NCBI GenBank assembly: GCA_964353335.1
Contig: CAYGVI010000002.1
Coordinates: 105,473 to 169,472, forward strand
DNA length: 64,000 nucleotides
From: JAWAAW01 sp964353335
GTDB lineage: Archaea; Nanobdellota; Nanobdellia; Woesearchaeales; ARS49
Reading direction: 5' to 3'
Part shown: positions 49,598-58,213 of the stretch, piece by piece
How the letters are laid out: each line of letters opens with the position of its first letter
How positions within the stretch are numbered: position 1 is the stretch's first letter
Translations under genes and position numbers: made by a program
Notes under the pieces: generated by a model
The model's input: only the letters and a program-made list of their open reading frames with translations
Told to the model about the DNA's origin: nothing
Databases searched by the model: none

Positions 49598-50718
49598 TTT
49601 ACATGCCAAAAGAGGACTCATTACTGCTTGAAAAGCATGTCAAAAAGCTTGCTTCAGGCAAAGTCCTTGACATGGGCACTGGTTCAGGAATACAGGCTCT
49701 TGCTGCTGCAGGAAGGAAGGCTGTTAAGTCTGTCCTTGCAGCGGATGTAAACCCTGCTGTTGTTTCACACTGCAGAAAAGAAATTGCGGGCAAGAAGATA
49801 AAGTGCCTGCAGAGCGATTTGTTTGCAAAAGTCAAGGGCGAATTTGACACAATAATCTTTAATCCCCCTTATCTTCCGCAGGAACTTGCTGAAAGGGATG
49901 TTGCGCTTGAAGGCGGAAAGAAAGGCTATGAGACAATTGTGCGGTTTTTGGAAAGTGCAAACGCGTTTCTTTCGGCTGATGGAGTGGTTTTGCTCCTGTT
50001 TTCCTCGCTTAGCGGAAAAGACCACATTGAGCAGTCAATAAAGCAAAACCTTTTCGAGTTCAGGGAGCTTGGCAGGCTTCACATTTTCTTTGAAGATTTG
50101 TTTGTTTACAGGATTACAAAGTCTGCATTGCTGAAAAAGATTGAAAAATCAGGGGCAAAAGGCACAACTTACTTTTCAAGAGGAAAGCGAAGCTGGGTTT
50201 ACAAGGGAAAATACTGCGGGAAAGATTGCGTTGTCAAGGTAAAGCGGCCTGATTCTGCTGTGAACTCGCCTGCAAAAGAGGGAAAAGTGCTGAATGTTGT
50301 TAACAAACTCGGGCTGGGCCCAAAACTCTTTGCTGCTGAAAGGGATTTTGTGGTTTACGAATACATCCCTGGAAGGTATGTTGAGGATGTTCTTGACACT
50401 GCAGGAAAAAACCTGAAGCGGCAAATATTCAGGCAGTTGTTTGAGCAGGCATTCACACTGGACAGCGCAGGGCTTGCTAAAGAGGAAATGCTAAGGCCTT
50501 TGAAGAACGCGATACTGACGCCTAAAGGAAAAATTGTCCTGATTGACTTTGAAAGGACGCACATGGTGAAAAAGCAAAGGAATGTAACTCAGCTTTGCTC
50601 ATTCGCAGCAAAGCAAAGGATTGCCCCATTTAAGGACATAAAGCACTGGGCAAAGCATTACAAGCACAGCCCGACAAAAGGCAACTTTAAGGCGCTTTTA
50701 AAAGGGATGGGTTTATAA
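49594..50718 (+). CDS. Fusion of HemK-like methyltransferase and COG2112-like kinase
   Basis: 374 residues. N-terminal half (1-175): class I methyltransferase of HemK/Mtq2 type, with VLDMGTGSGIQALAA and IIFNPPYLP, which targets Gln in release factors. C-terminal half (about 190-350): COG2112-type kinase-like with KRSWVYKGK, VVKVKRPDS, GPKLFAAERDFVVYEYIPG and IVLIDFER. In place of the usual catalytic HG-loop it reads AKEEMLRPLKN, so kinase activity is doubtful. The ATGA overlap couples it to the lipoprotein gene. Confidence 0.75.
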   Translation: MIYMPKEDSLLLEKHVKKLASGKVLDMGTGSGIQALAAAGRKAVKSVLAADVNPAVVSHCRKEIAGKKIKCLQSDLFAKVKGEFDTIIFNPPYLPQELAERDVALEGGKKGYETIVRFLESANAFLSADGVVLLLFSSLSGKDHIEQSIKQNLFEFRELGRLHIFFEDLFVYRITKSALLKKIEKSGAKGTTYFSRGKRSWVYKGKYCGKDCVVKVKRPDSAVNSPAKEGKVLNVVNKLGLGPKLFAAERDFVVYEYIPGRYVEDVLDTAGKNLKRQIFRQLFEQAFTLDSAGLAKEEMLRPLKNAILTPKGKIVLIDFERTHMVKKQRNVTQLCSFAAKQRIAPFKDIKHWAKHYKHSPTKGNFKALLKGMGL

Positions 50719-50753
50719 AGGGATATTTTATACCCTGAATGCAGAGACCACGT

Positions 50754-51491
50754 ATGGCTACACAAGACAAGTCGCTTTCAGAGCGTTTACAGCAAAGGAG
50801 CGAGGCAAGGCGCAGGATTGCTTTAGCAAGCCTTCCTGCTGAATTAATGCCAGCATCGCTTGAAAAAAGCCAGGTACCGGTAATTCTTTACAAAGATTAC
50901 GGCATTGCATATGTCAATCCTGCAGGCATTACCAAACTGGAATATACTTTTGATGAGCTCAAAACATTCAACAATATCACGCTTGACACCGGCGAATCAA
51001 AGAAAAAGCTTGACGAAATACTTGTTGAGTGCGCTAAACGCGAATGGGCTGACCTTGACCTTTCAATCTACATGAGAACCCTTGACAACAAGGGATTGTT
51101 CATGGCGCCGCACATGCGCCACACAAAGGTTGCAGGCCACGATTACTGGGTAAGCCGCATAATAGAGGCTGAAAAAGTTGACTTACAATGGATAAAACGC
51201 CAGCAAACAGTGTTCAGGAAGAACTGGGCATATGCGAGCACTGACGAAAACGTAACAAAGAACATTCTTGAGCAGGCAGTGCGCGCAATGGCTGACGGAA
51301 AATACAATTTTGTGCTTGACTTCAGCAGGGCATCGAAGTTTGAGCCTGGCGCAATTCCGATACTGACTCACTTGACCGAGACAAGCATGAAGGACCAGCT
51401 GTTCCTTGTAAACACAAGCGAGCCATTGTACAGGATGCTGGCGCACCGCAAGTTCCCGCATTATTTTCCTGCAAGAAAACTGCCGGCATGA
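50754..51491 (+). CDS. PAS-STAS-like protein
   Basis: About 245 residues. N-terminal PAS-like domain (about 35-130) including VILYKDYGIAYVNPAGI, and a C-terminal STAS-like fold (about 165-235): KYNFVLDFSRASKF, EPGAIPILTHL and QLFLVNTSEPLYRML. The phosphorylatable DSSG of SpoIIAA-type antagonists is EPGA here. PAS-STAS proteins in bacteria signal to sigma-factor control systems. ATG 50754 is 26 bp from ATTTTATACC. Confidence 0.6.
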   Translation: MATQDKSLSERLQQRSEARRRIALASLPAELMPASLEKSQVPVILYKDYGIAYVNPAGITKLEYTFDELKTFNNITLDTGESKKKLDEILVECAKREWADLDLSIYMRTLDNKGLFMAPHMRHTKVAGHDYWVSRIIEAEKVDLQWIKRQQTVFRKNWAYASTDENVTKNILEQAVRAMADGKYNFVLDFSRASKFEPGAIPILTHLTETSMKDQLFLVNTSEPLYRMLAHRKFPHYFPARKLPA

Positions 51492-51525
51492 GCAAATTCT
51501 CAGAGAAAGCTTTTCAGGTTCTGAC

Positions 51526-52500
51526 TCACTTGCCAAACATGAGCCTGTAAGCAAGCTTGTATGAAATGCCTGCCTTCAGCATCTTTTTAATGGTTTTCAT
51601 CTGCGGGTAAGGCACCCTGATATTATAGAAAGTTCCAATTGAGCCTTGTTCAGGGTCTGGCCTTGTGTCAAAAATACCATAGCTTGCCCTCCTGTCGCCG
51701 TCCCTTGGCTGCCCCACTGCCCCTGGATTGATTATGTAGCTATGGTCTGGCATTAACCTCAATTCCCACACAGTACGCCCAAACATTTGCTCATTCCTTG
51801 ACGCTGCGCTGTCGCCGCAAAAAGGAAATTCAAGGTGCGGTGTTTTAGGGTCTTTTGAGTATTGGTACGCTTTTGGGAAATGCGAGTGGCCCACAAACCC
51901 GATTTGCTTTTTCAGCCCAATCAGGGTTTCAAAGCTGTGGTTCAGCTGTATTTCCTCTATCTTTTCAGAGTCATGCGTTTCACTGCCCGCTTCCACTTTT
52001 TTATTGCCATGCAGTTCCCTGCTCAATTCCCTGTCACAGTACTGCATTATCTTCGCATAGCCAAGGTTAACCTCGTCATTGCCTTCAAAGAAAACGCTGT
52101 GGATTGCCGGAATTATTTTGCTGCATGGCGCGCCGTGGACATAAATCTCATTTTCGCCGTCAAGCTCCCATGGCAGGTTTATGAGATAATCAATTTTCCT
52201 CTTGCTGAGCTGTTTTCTTGTCCACGCAAATGATTCAAGCGCGTATTTGTTGGTATTTTCGACAAGCGGGCTGTCCGGATTGGTAACAACCTCGTCGTGG
52301 TTGCCTTTCAGTGCAATTATTTTGTGCTTGCGGAAAAGATAAAGGACTTCCTTTGGGTTTGGGCCATAGCCGACAATGTCTCCGAGGCAGATTGTCTGGC
52401 CAATTCCGCCAACAGAATCAGCCATTGATTCAATGTCATTAAGCACTGCTGTCAAAGCTTCCAGATTTGCGTGCACATCTGAGATGATTGCTATAGCCAT
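51526..52500 (-). CDS. Metallophosphoesterase
   Basis: 324 residues. Calcineurin-like motif order: ISDVHANLEAL, CLGDIVGYGPNP, LKGNHDEVV and GHSHFPKAYQ, then IINPGAVGQPRDGD. This is the YfcE/MJ0936-type group, probably with phosphodiesterase activity. The insert at about 140-180 is longer than in small members. A GGTGAAGG site precedes the ATG. Confidence 0.85.
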   Translation of the reverse strand: MAIAIISDVHANLEALTAVLNDIESMADSVGGIGQTICLGDIVGYGPNPKEVLYLFRKHKIIALKGNHDEVVTNPDSPLVENTNKYALESFAWTRKQLSKRKIDYLINLPWELDGENEIYVHGAPCSKIIPAIHSVFFEGNDEVNLGYAKIMQYCDRELSRELHGNKKVEAGSETHDSEKIEEIQLNHSFETLIGLKKQIGFVGHSHFPKAYQYSKDPKTPHLEFPFCGDSAASRNEQMFGRTVWELRLMPDHSYIINPGAVGQPRDGDRRASYGIFDTRPDPEQGSIGTFYNIRVPYPQMKTIKKMLKAGISYKLAYRLMFGK

Positions 52501-52561
52501 GCATTACCTTCACCCACACAATGAGAATAATAACCAGAATGCCCTTTTTAAAGCACGCTGT

Positions 52562-53497
52562 TTAGCGCTTCTTTTTCTTGGTCTTCTTTATCTCACGCTC
52601 AAGGTTGAGCTCGTCAAGAAGCTCCTTGTAGCGGTTCCTGATTGTGACTTCTGTTACGCCTGCGACATCTGCAACTTCCCTTTGCGTCCTTTTCTCGCCG
52701 TGCATCAAAGCCGCGACATAAAGTGATGCAGCTGCAATGCCAGTCGGCCCTCTTCCAGAGGTTAATTCCTCGTGCTGTGCCTGCTCAAGGATTTCAACTG
52801 CCTTGGACTGCGTCTCTGGCGATAATTTCAGTGAGCTTGCAAACCTTGCGATGTAGTCAGCAGGATTGCTTGGCAGGATGGTTATGCCGAGTTCCCTTGT
52901 CACGAAGCGGTATGTTCTTCCGATTTCCTTCTTTTCAATGCTTGACGCCTCTGAGAGCTCGTCAAGAGTCCTTGGAACCTCGTGGCGCCTGCAGGCTGCG
53001 TATAACGCGCCTGAGACAACTGATTCCATGCTTCTGCCCCTGACAAGCCCGCGCTGGACTGCCTGGGTGTAAATCATTGCCGCCTCTTCCTCGACGGACT
53101 TTGGCAGCTTCAAATAGCTTGAAACCCTCTTTAATTCGGCAAGGGCTAATTTGAGGTTTCTTTCGATTGCAGTGCTTATCCTGTACTGCCATTTTCTCAA
53201 CCTGAAGAACTTGTTCCTGTCTTTTGAGCCGAGCTGGAAAAGGTCTGCCTTCTGGCCGACTTCTGTTCCCAAACCCTGGTCGTACTGCGTGTAGGTCATT
53301 GGCGCGCCTGTGCGGCGGTGCCTCTGCTCTCCAGAGCCCTCGCTTTCAAACTCGCGCCATTCCTGCCCGAACTCAACCATCTTGTCTTCGACGACAAGAC
53401 CGCAGTCCTTGCAGATTATTTCCCCTTTTTCACGGTTTACGAAAAGATTAATGCCCGCGCATTCAGGGCACTTTTTTATGTAGTACACTTTGTGCAC
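52562..53497 (-). CDS. tfb: Transcription initiation factor TFB
   Basis: 311 residues. N-terminal zinc ribbon (KKCPECAG, IICKDCGLV), a B-finger/linker region (EWREFESEGSGEQRHRRTGAPM in part) and two cyclin-like repeats (about 120-205 and 215-300). TFB recruits RNA polymerase to TBP-bound TATA boxes. GTG start at 53497 after a GGGGGA site. Its presence shows the genome uses the archaeal initiation system alongside the sigma-like protein at 59136. Confidence 0.95.
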   Translation of the reverse strand: MHKVYYIKKCPECAGINLFVNREKGEIICKDCGLVVEDKMVEFGQEWREFESEGSGEQRHRRTGAPMTYTQYDQGLGTEVGQKADLFQLGSKDRNKFFRLRKWQYRISTAIERNLKLALAELKRVSSYLKLPKSVEEEAAMIYTQAVQRGLVRGRSMESVVSGALYAACRRHEVPRTLDELSEASSIEKKEIGRTYRFVTRELGITILPSNPADYIARFASSLKLSPETQSKAVEILEQAQHEELTSGRGPTGIAAASLYVAALMHGEKRTQREVADVAGVTEVTIRNRYKELLDELNLEREIKKTKKKKR

Positions 53498-53659
53498 TCC
53501 CCCATTATCTCTCCATTTGAACTATACGTCCGAATGTAGAGGAACTACCACCACAATATATTTATACTTCTGCAAGCAGGCGGTTTATAAAGATTTATTC
53601 TCTCTAGAATATACTTCGAATCGAAAGACTTTTAAGCGTTGCGGTTCTTTTAGAGGAGC

Positions 53660-53821
53660 ATGGCGGATGTTGTTCCAAAGGAGTTATTGGAAGTTCTTGC
53701 ATGCCCTGAAGACAAGGCAGAGCTGAAAATGAAAAAAGACAGCACCGCGCTTGTCTGCACGAGATGCAAAAAGGAATATCCTGTAAAGAACGGTATTCCT
53801 GTTATGCTGCCGCAGCCTTAG
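53660..53821 (+). CDS. Trm112/UPF0434-like small protein
   Basis: 53 residues: EVLACPEDKAELKM, VCTRCKKEYPVKNGIPVMLP; the paired CPx/CxxC zinc site and the PxxxGIPVML end match Trm112/YcaR. Trm112 activates several methyltransferases. TATA (CTTTTAAG, about 53628-53636) 26 bp upstream. Short, so easily missed. Confidence 0.8.
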   Translation: MADVVPKELLEVLACPEDKAELKMKKDSTALVCTRCKKEYPVKNGIPVMLPQP

Positions 53822-53823
53822 AA

Positions 53824-54129
53824 TTATTTCTTCCGTAGCCAGCTGGTTTCTTCAATTCCGTGCCTGAACGCGTGCCTTGCGAGCAGGTTTACAGAATACA
53901 GCGCGACACCAACTGAAATGAACGCGAAAATTACTGCGACGATTTTTCCCTCAAATGTTTTTGGGGTTATGTCGCCATAGCCCACTGTCAGCATGGTCAT
54001 TCCTGTGAAATAGAATGAGTCAATAAAGTGCCAGCCCTCAATTATCTGGAAAACAAATGTGCCAAGAGCAAGAAGCACTACAAGGCTGAATAGTGAAGCC
54101 ATCAAAAGCAGTTTTTCCCTGTTTAGCAT
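53824..54129 (-). CDS. Two-helix potassium channel
   Basis: 101 residues. Two membrane helices with a pore loop carrying the selectivity filter TVGYGDITP. Likely a tetrameric K+ channel of the KcsA/MthK pore type, without a regulatory domain. TATA (GTATATAAAT) is 26 bp before the ATG. Confidence 0.9.
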   Translation of the reverse strand: MLNREKLLLMASLFSLVVLLALGTFVFQIIEGWHFIDSFYFTGMTMLTVGYGDITPKTFEGKIVAVIFAFISVGVALYSVNLLARHAFRHGIEETSWLRKK

Positions 54130-54164
54130 GCTGTGGCTGCGAATGAGCTCATTTATATACTTTT

Positions 54165-54650
54165 TTATTTGGTCCTGAAGAAACCAACAGTTGATTTGAT
54201 AATTCTCCCTATTCTTGAAAGAACAGGCTTGGAGTAAAGCACTGCAAGCAGTATGCCTGCGATTATCATGAATACGTCATAGCTCTGCCTTGCCCAGTAA
54301 TCGCAGCCCATTGGCGGCGTTGTGCAGGTTAATAACAGCCCGAACTCGTCAACAAACAATCCCATTCCCACACCAAAAAGCACGGCTGAGAGCTTGAACA
54401 TGTGCTCCCTGTTTGTTGTCAGGGCAATCCAGTTTGCAATCGCGAGCAGGGCAAATCCGTAGTAAAAGTGGTGGATGTGGTAAGTCCGGATGTACAGCCT
54501 GAGCCACTCAGGGCCGTATGTTACTGTAAGCCTTGATATTGCAAAGGCAAGCACAAAAGAGATGAATATGATGAAAGGGGTTTGTTTTTTCCTGCGGAGA
54601 ATGTCCCAGTAAGAAATGCTTTTCAGGTCTTCAATGCCGTCCGCAGCCAT
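54165..54650 (-). CDS. Integral membrane protein
   Basis: 161 residues with four or five predicted helices, a HIHHFYYGFALLAIA motif and a Cys pair in a loop (LLLTCTTPPMGCDYW). The HIHH cluster may bind metal. Not a family I can name. TATA (CTTTAAAAAA) about 26 bp upstream. Confidence 0.6.
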   Translation of the reverse strand: MAADGIEDLKSISYWDILRRKKQTPFIIFISFVLAFAISRLTVTYGPEWLRLYIRTYHIHHFYYGFALLAIANWIALTTNREHMFKLSAVLFGVGMGLFVDEFGLLLTCTTPPMGCDYWARQSYDVFMIIAGILLAVLYSKPVLSRIGRIIKSTVGFFRTK

Positions 54651-54706
54651 AAAACACCGCTGGGAACCGCATGTTTTTTAAAGTATGTATTTGATTATGA
54701 GTAACA

Positions 54707-54740
54707 TAATTGCAGCGTATAATGCCGACGTCGCATAACC
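54707..54740 (+). repeat. Partial copy of tRNA-Ser 5' region
   Basis: These 34 bases repeat 54782-54815 with one mismatch: 17 bases before the tRNA and the first 17 of its sequence (GCCGACGTCGCATAACC). The copies are 75 bp apart; after base 17 the first copy diverges. It looks like an abandoned tRNA 5' end or the scar of a duplication or integration. Confidence 0.7.
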
Positions 54741-54798
54741 TTGAAGTTCCGCAGAACGAGAGGTCTTGTGACGGAGGCCAGTAATCGCAGCGTATAAT

Positions 54799-54881
54799 GC
54801 CGACGTCGCATAACCCGGTAGTGCGCCCGCCTTGAGAGCGGGTTCCGAAAGGAATTGTAGGTTCAAATCCTGCCGTCGGCG
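54799..54881 (+). tRNA. tRNA-Ser(UGA)
   Basis: 83 nt. Acceptor GCCGACG / CGTCGGC with G73, type II variable arm (TTCC GAAA GGAA), anticodon arm CCCGC CTTGAGA GCGGG with anticodon UGA, T arm GTAGG TTCAAAT CCTGC. No intron and no encoded CCA. Long variable arm and G73 fit Ser. A coding gene begins 1 base after the discriminator. Confidence 0.92.
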
Positions 54882-54882
54882 T

Positions 54883-55488
54883 ATGAAAAAAAAGAGGAGT
54901 TTGTGGCAGAGGTTTACTCATGAGTTTGAGCACTTTACTGACCACATAATACCTTTTCTGGTGATCATCCTTGCCATCGTGCTCATTGTTGAAAACCCGT
55001 TCTGGACGCTTTATCCAATCAGCGAACACGGGCCGTGGATGACAATATTTGACTCAATAGTTGTTTTCTTCTTTGTTGTTGACCTTGTTTTCAAGTGGTT
55101 CAAGACAAAAAATGTCAGGAAGTTTTTCAAGCTGTACTGGCTTGATATGGTCGCGGTGTTCCCGTTCTATCTTGCATTCAGGGTTTATGAGGAAGTGGCT
55201 GCGATTTTCGCAGTCGGTGAGCAGTTCGCAGAGAGTGGCCAGAAAGTCGCGCACGAGGCAGTCCTGCTCAGGGAGGCAAGGCTTATACAGGAAGCAGAAC
55301 AGTTCGCAAAGGAAACAAGAATTGCAAAAGAGGCCGAACTGCTTGCAAAGGAGGCAAGGGTTACTGCAAGGGGATTAAGGGGCGGGCAAAACGTTCTCAG
55401 GGTGATGAAAGGAAGGCTTTATGCCTCGCACAGGGCAATGGTGGCAATACACAATGAGCATGCCAAAGAACACAAGGAAGGTTACTGA
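54883..55488 (+). CDS. Voltage-sensor-like membrane protein with coiled coil
   Basis: About 201 residues. Helices at about 20-45, 55-75 and 90-105 resemble the first part of a voltage-sensor domain (IVVFFFVVDLVFKWFK, LYWLDMVAVFPFYLAF); the Arg-rich S4 and the pore are not evident. A charged Ala/Glu coiled coil follows (about 115-175). The start ATG 54883 is 1 base after tRNA-Ser, so tRNA 3' processing would release a leaderless mRNA. Frame opens earlier inside the tRNA, but that is not coding. Confidence 0.65.
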   Translation: MKKKRSLWQRFTHEFEHFTDHIIPFLVIILAIVLIVENPFWTLYPISEHGPWMTIFDSIVVFFFVVDLVFKWFKTKNVRKFFKLYWLDMVAVFPFYLAFRVYEEVAAIFAVGEQFAESGQKVAHEAVLLREARLIQEAEQFAKETRIAKEAELLAKEARVTARGLRGGQNVLRVMKGRLYASHRAMVAIHNEHAKEHKEGY

Positions 55489-56975
55489 ACAATAATTCCG
55501 TCAAGGTCTTTCAAAATATCTATTGCATAGCCGAGCTTTTCTTTTGTGTGCGCATAAATTGTCATTATCGGCTCCCCTTTTTTCACAGAATCTCCGCAGT
55601 GGCGGTGGAGAAGTATTCCTGAGTCAGGGTCCCTTGGCGCGCCTGCCATCCTTGCTATGCGCGCGATTGAGATATTGTCAAGGGATTTTACCATTCCTGC
55701 CTTTGGCGCGGAATAGGTGTACTGCAATGGGCAGGGTTTCAGGCTTTCAGGGTCAACATCTTTGCCGCCCTGCGCGCGAATCATGTCAACAAATACCTTG
55801 TATGCCTTTCCGCTGTTCAGGATTTCTGTCGCCATCTGCATTCCCTGCCCTTTTTTTGCTGCTCCTGCGAATTCAAGCGCGACAGCTGCCATTTCAAGGC
55901 TTTTTCTCCTCAAATCCTGAGGCGCCCTTGAGTCGTTTTTCAAAGTCCAAAGGCAGTCTTTTGCCTCAAGGACAGGCCCTATGCCGTTTCCTATCGGCTC
56001 TGAGCCCTGTGTTATAATCGTGCATACCTTAATTCCGAGCTCCTTTCCAAGGCGCTCAAAGTGGCCCTGAAGGTGGACTGCCTGCTTCCTGTCCTCGACC
56101 TTTGCGCCCTTGCCGACAGGAATGTCCATCAGCAGGTGCGTTGCGCTGACGCTTGCCTTTTTCGCCATAATCGAGGCAAGCATCTGGCCTTCTGCGTCAA
56201 TGCTTAGCGGGTGCTCGACTTTGATAATGCGGTCATCTGCAGGGGCAAGGTTGACAGAGCCTCCCCAGATTATGAAGCCGCCGACACTGTTGAGAATCTG
56301 GTAAAGCTTTGAAATCGGCAAAGAAACAGGGCAGAGCACCTCCATTGTGTCTGCAGTGCCTGCCGGCGATGTTATTGCCCTTGAGCTTGTCTTTGGCACT
56401 GTCAGCCCTGCAGCGATTAGGATTGGGACGACAATCATTGTTGTCCTGTTGCCAGGCACTCCGCCAATGCAGTGGATGTCAACAACAGGCTTTTTCGCGA
56501 TTTTCAGCTTTGTGCCTGTGAAAATCATTGCCTTTGTGAGGTTTATGATTTCATTGTCGCTCATTCCCGTGATGTAATTTGCAGTGACATAGCTCGCCAG
56601 CTCTATGTCAGTGAGCTGGTTTTTGCCAATGTCTTTTATGACCTCGTAGATTTCGCTGTAGGTCAGCTCTTTTCCGTCGAGCTTTTTCCTTATGTAGCTG
56701 ACGCTCTTTGGCTTTCTCGCGAGCTCGATTGTCACAATGTCTCCGTCTTTTGCATACAGCGCGTCAAGAACTTCCTCAAAAAGCCCTATTGAGCCAGCCG
56801 GCACTGCCTTTTCACTTTCTGCAATGTCAAGGACTGCGATTGTGTGGCGCCTGTCTTTCCTGAGGAAGAGACGGTCATTGTGGTGCAGGTCAAGCATATC
56901 TGCGTCTTTCTCATTAAGAATTACGACCTGGACGTCGCCTGTGGCTATGTCCATGTCTTTAACGCGAAGTTTCAT
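55482..56975 (-). CDS. AMP phosphorylase
   Basis: 497 residues, thymidine phosphorylase fold of the archaeal AMP phosphorylase type. Marks: long N-terminal domain (MKLRVKDMDIATGDVQVV), GGVPGNRTTMIVVPI, PAGTADTMEVLCPV and GGFIIWGGSVNLAPADD. It turns AMP into adenine and ribose 1,5-bisphosphate in a pathway leading to RuBisCO; the partner genes are not in this window. On the same strand as the transporter gene. Confidence 0.93.
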   Translation of the reverse strand: MKLRVKDMDIATGDVQVVILNEKDADMLDLHHNDRLFLRKDRRHTIAVLDIAESEKAVPAGSIGLFEEVLDALYAKDGDIVTIELARKPKSVSYIRKKLDGKELTYSEIYEVIKDIGKNQLTDIELASYVTANYITGMSDNEIINLTKAMIFTGTKLKIAKKPVVDIHCIGGVPGNRTTMIVVPILIAAGLTVPKTSSRAITSPAGTADTMEVLCPVSLPISKLYQILNSVGGFIIWGGSVNLAPADDRIIKVEHPLSIDAEGQMLASIMAKKASVSATHLLMDIPVGKGAKVEDRKQAVHLQGHFERLGKELGIKVCTIITQGSEPIGNGIGPVLEAKDCLWTLKNDSRAPQDLRRKSLEMAAVALEFAGAAKKGQGMQMATEILNSGKAYKVFVDMIRAQGGKDVDPESLKPCPLQYTYSAPKAGMVKSLDNISIARIARMAGAPRDPDSGILLHRHCGDSVKKGEPIMTIYAHTKEKLGYAIDILKDLDGIIVQ

Positions 56976-56996
56976 TCCCAGATTATACCTCTTTTT

Positions 56997-58085
56997 TTAC
57001 GCTTCTTCGTATTCCTGCCTGTAAATGTCAAGGAAGACCTTGAAGACAGCCATGACTATCGGGCCGATAACAAACCCTGCGACACCGAATGCCGCAAGCC
57101 CACCCATGACTCCAACCAAAATAAGCACAGGGTGGACTCCAGCCCTGTCGCCAATAAACGTGGGCTTGAGAACATTGTCAATGCCTGAAATTATTAAGAA
57201 TCCGTAAATCAGCAGCCCTATTCCTTTCCAGACCGAGGCAGGATTTCCTTCTGCAGAGCCTGCGAGAATCATTGCAACTCCTGCAGGAATCCAGATTATT
57301 GTTGTTCCTATGAAAGGTATAAGCGCGCATAATGCCATGGCCATGCCCCATAATAGCGGCGATGAGACTCCAAATACCCAGAATCCAAGCCCTCCGACAA
57401 TGCCCTGTATGACCGCAATCACAAGCGTGCCGTATATGACTGCCCTTGCAGTGTCCTGAAGCCTTTTGAAAATGTGGTCCCTGTGCCTTGGATGTATTGG
57501 CAGCAGGTCTTTTACGTGCTCAACAAGTCTTTTGCCATCTCTCAGCAGGTAAAAGACTGCGAAAAAAGTGACAAAGAGGTTGATAAAAATTAATGGCAGG
57601 GCAAAAACAATGTCAGCGATTTTCTGCATTATGAATCCTGTTGCCTTGCTTATTGTGTCGCTGACATAATATTTCACGTCAGGCTGCTGGAGATAGACCT
57701 TGATTCTGCTTTGGAAGCTGCAGAGGAAGTTCTCGTTTTGTGCAGGGCACGTTACGTCTATGAATTCGCCGCTCATTATTTTCTGCTTTGCCCTGACATA
57801 GGTGTATGTTGCGTCAGGGGCTGCTGATTCGACGACAAGGAACAATGGCCCGATGAACAATAACAGTATGAGTACTGAAACCAGCGCTGCGCACACGTTC
57901 TTGTACTTTATGTGCTTGTTCAGCCAGCTGTAAAGCGGGTAAAAGACATAAGCTACAACCGCGCTTGCCAGGAGCGCGTTGATGAACGGCTTTGCAACCC
58001 AGAATGTCAGGGCGGCAACTAACACAAACAATCCTATGAAGAAGTACTTGAACACTCCATCTTTTGGAAACCTCTGCGCTGCCAT
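56997..58085 (-). CDS. AI-2E family transporter (UPF0118/PerM)
   Basis: 362 residues, eight or so helices. AI-2E family marks: a large non-membrane loop (about 90-150), FYLLRDGKRLVEHVKDLLP, and the late conserved GVMGGLAAFGVAGFVIGPIV. Substrate not certain; members include sodium/proton or small-molecule exporters. TATA (TTTATAAA) 26 bp before ATG. Confidence 0.85.
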   Translation of the reverse strand: MAAQRFPKDGVFKYFFIGLFVLVAALTFWVAKPFINALLASAVVAYVFYPLYSWLNKHIKYKNVCAALVSVLILLLFIGPLFLVVESAAPDATYTYVRAKQKIMSGEFIDVTCPAQNENFLCSFQSRIKVYLQQPDVKYYVSDTISKATGFIMQKIADIVFALPLIFINLFVTFFAVFYLLRDGKRLVEHVKDLLPIHPRHRDHIFKRLQDTARAVIYGTLVIAVIQGIVGGLGFWVFGVSSPLLWGMAMALCALIPFIGTTIIWIPAGVAMILAGSAEGNPASVWKGIGLLIYGFLIISGIDNVLKPTFIGDRAGVHPVLILVGVMGGLAAFGVAGFVIGPIVMAVFKVFLDIYRQEYEEA

Positions 58086-58213
58086 CGTCGTGTTAGTTCG
58101 CGACAGGGTTTATAAATGTTGCTTTAAGAATGCAGGCTTTGATTATTGAAAGCATATTCCCTAGAAGTAAAAACCTTATAAAGAGCCAATTTAACCTTGT
58201 TGGTGGTGGGTGG

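Noticed and set aside
54712..54798. TATAAT before tRNA-Ser as a bacterial -10 box for the sigma-like factor
   Set aside because: It abuts the first tRNA base, so initiation 7 nt downstream would fall inside the tRNA; no -35 match was seen at the right distance.
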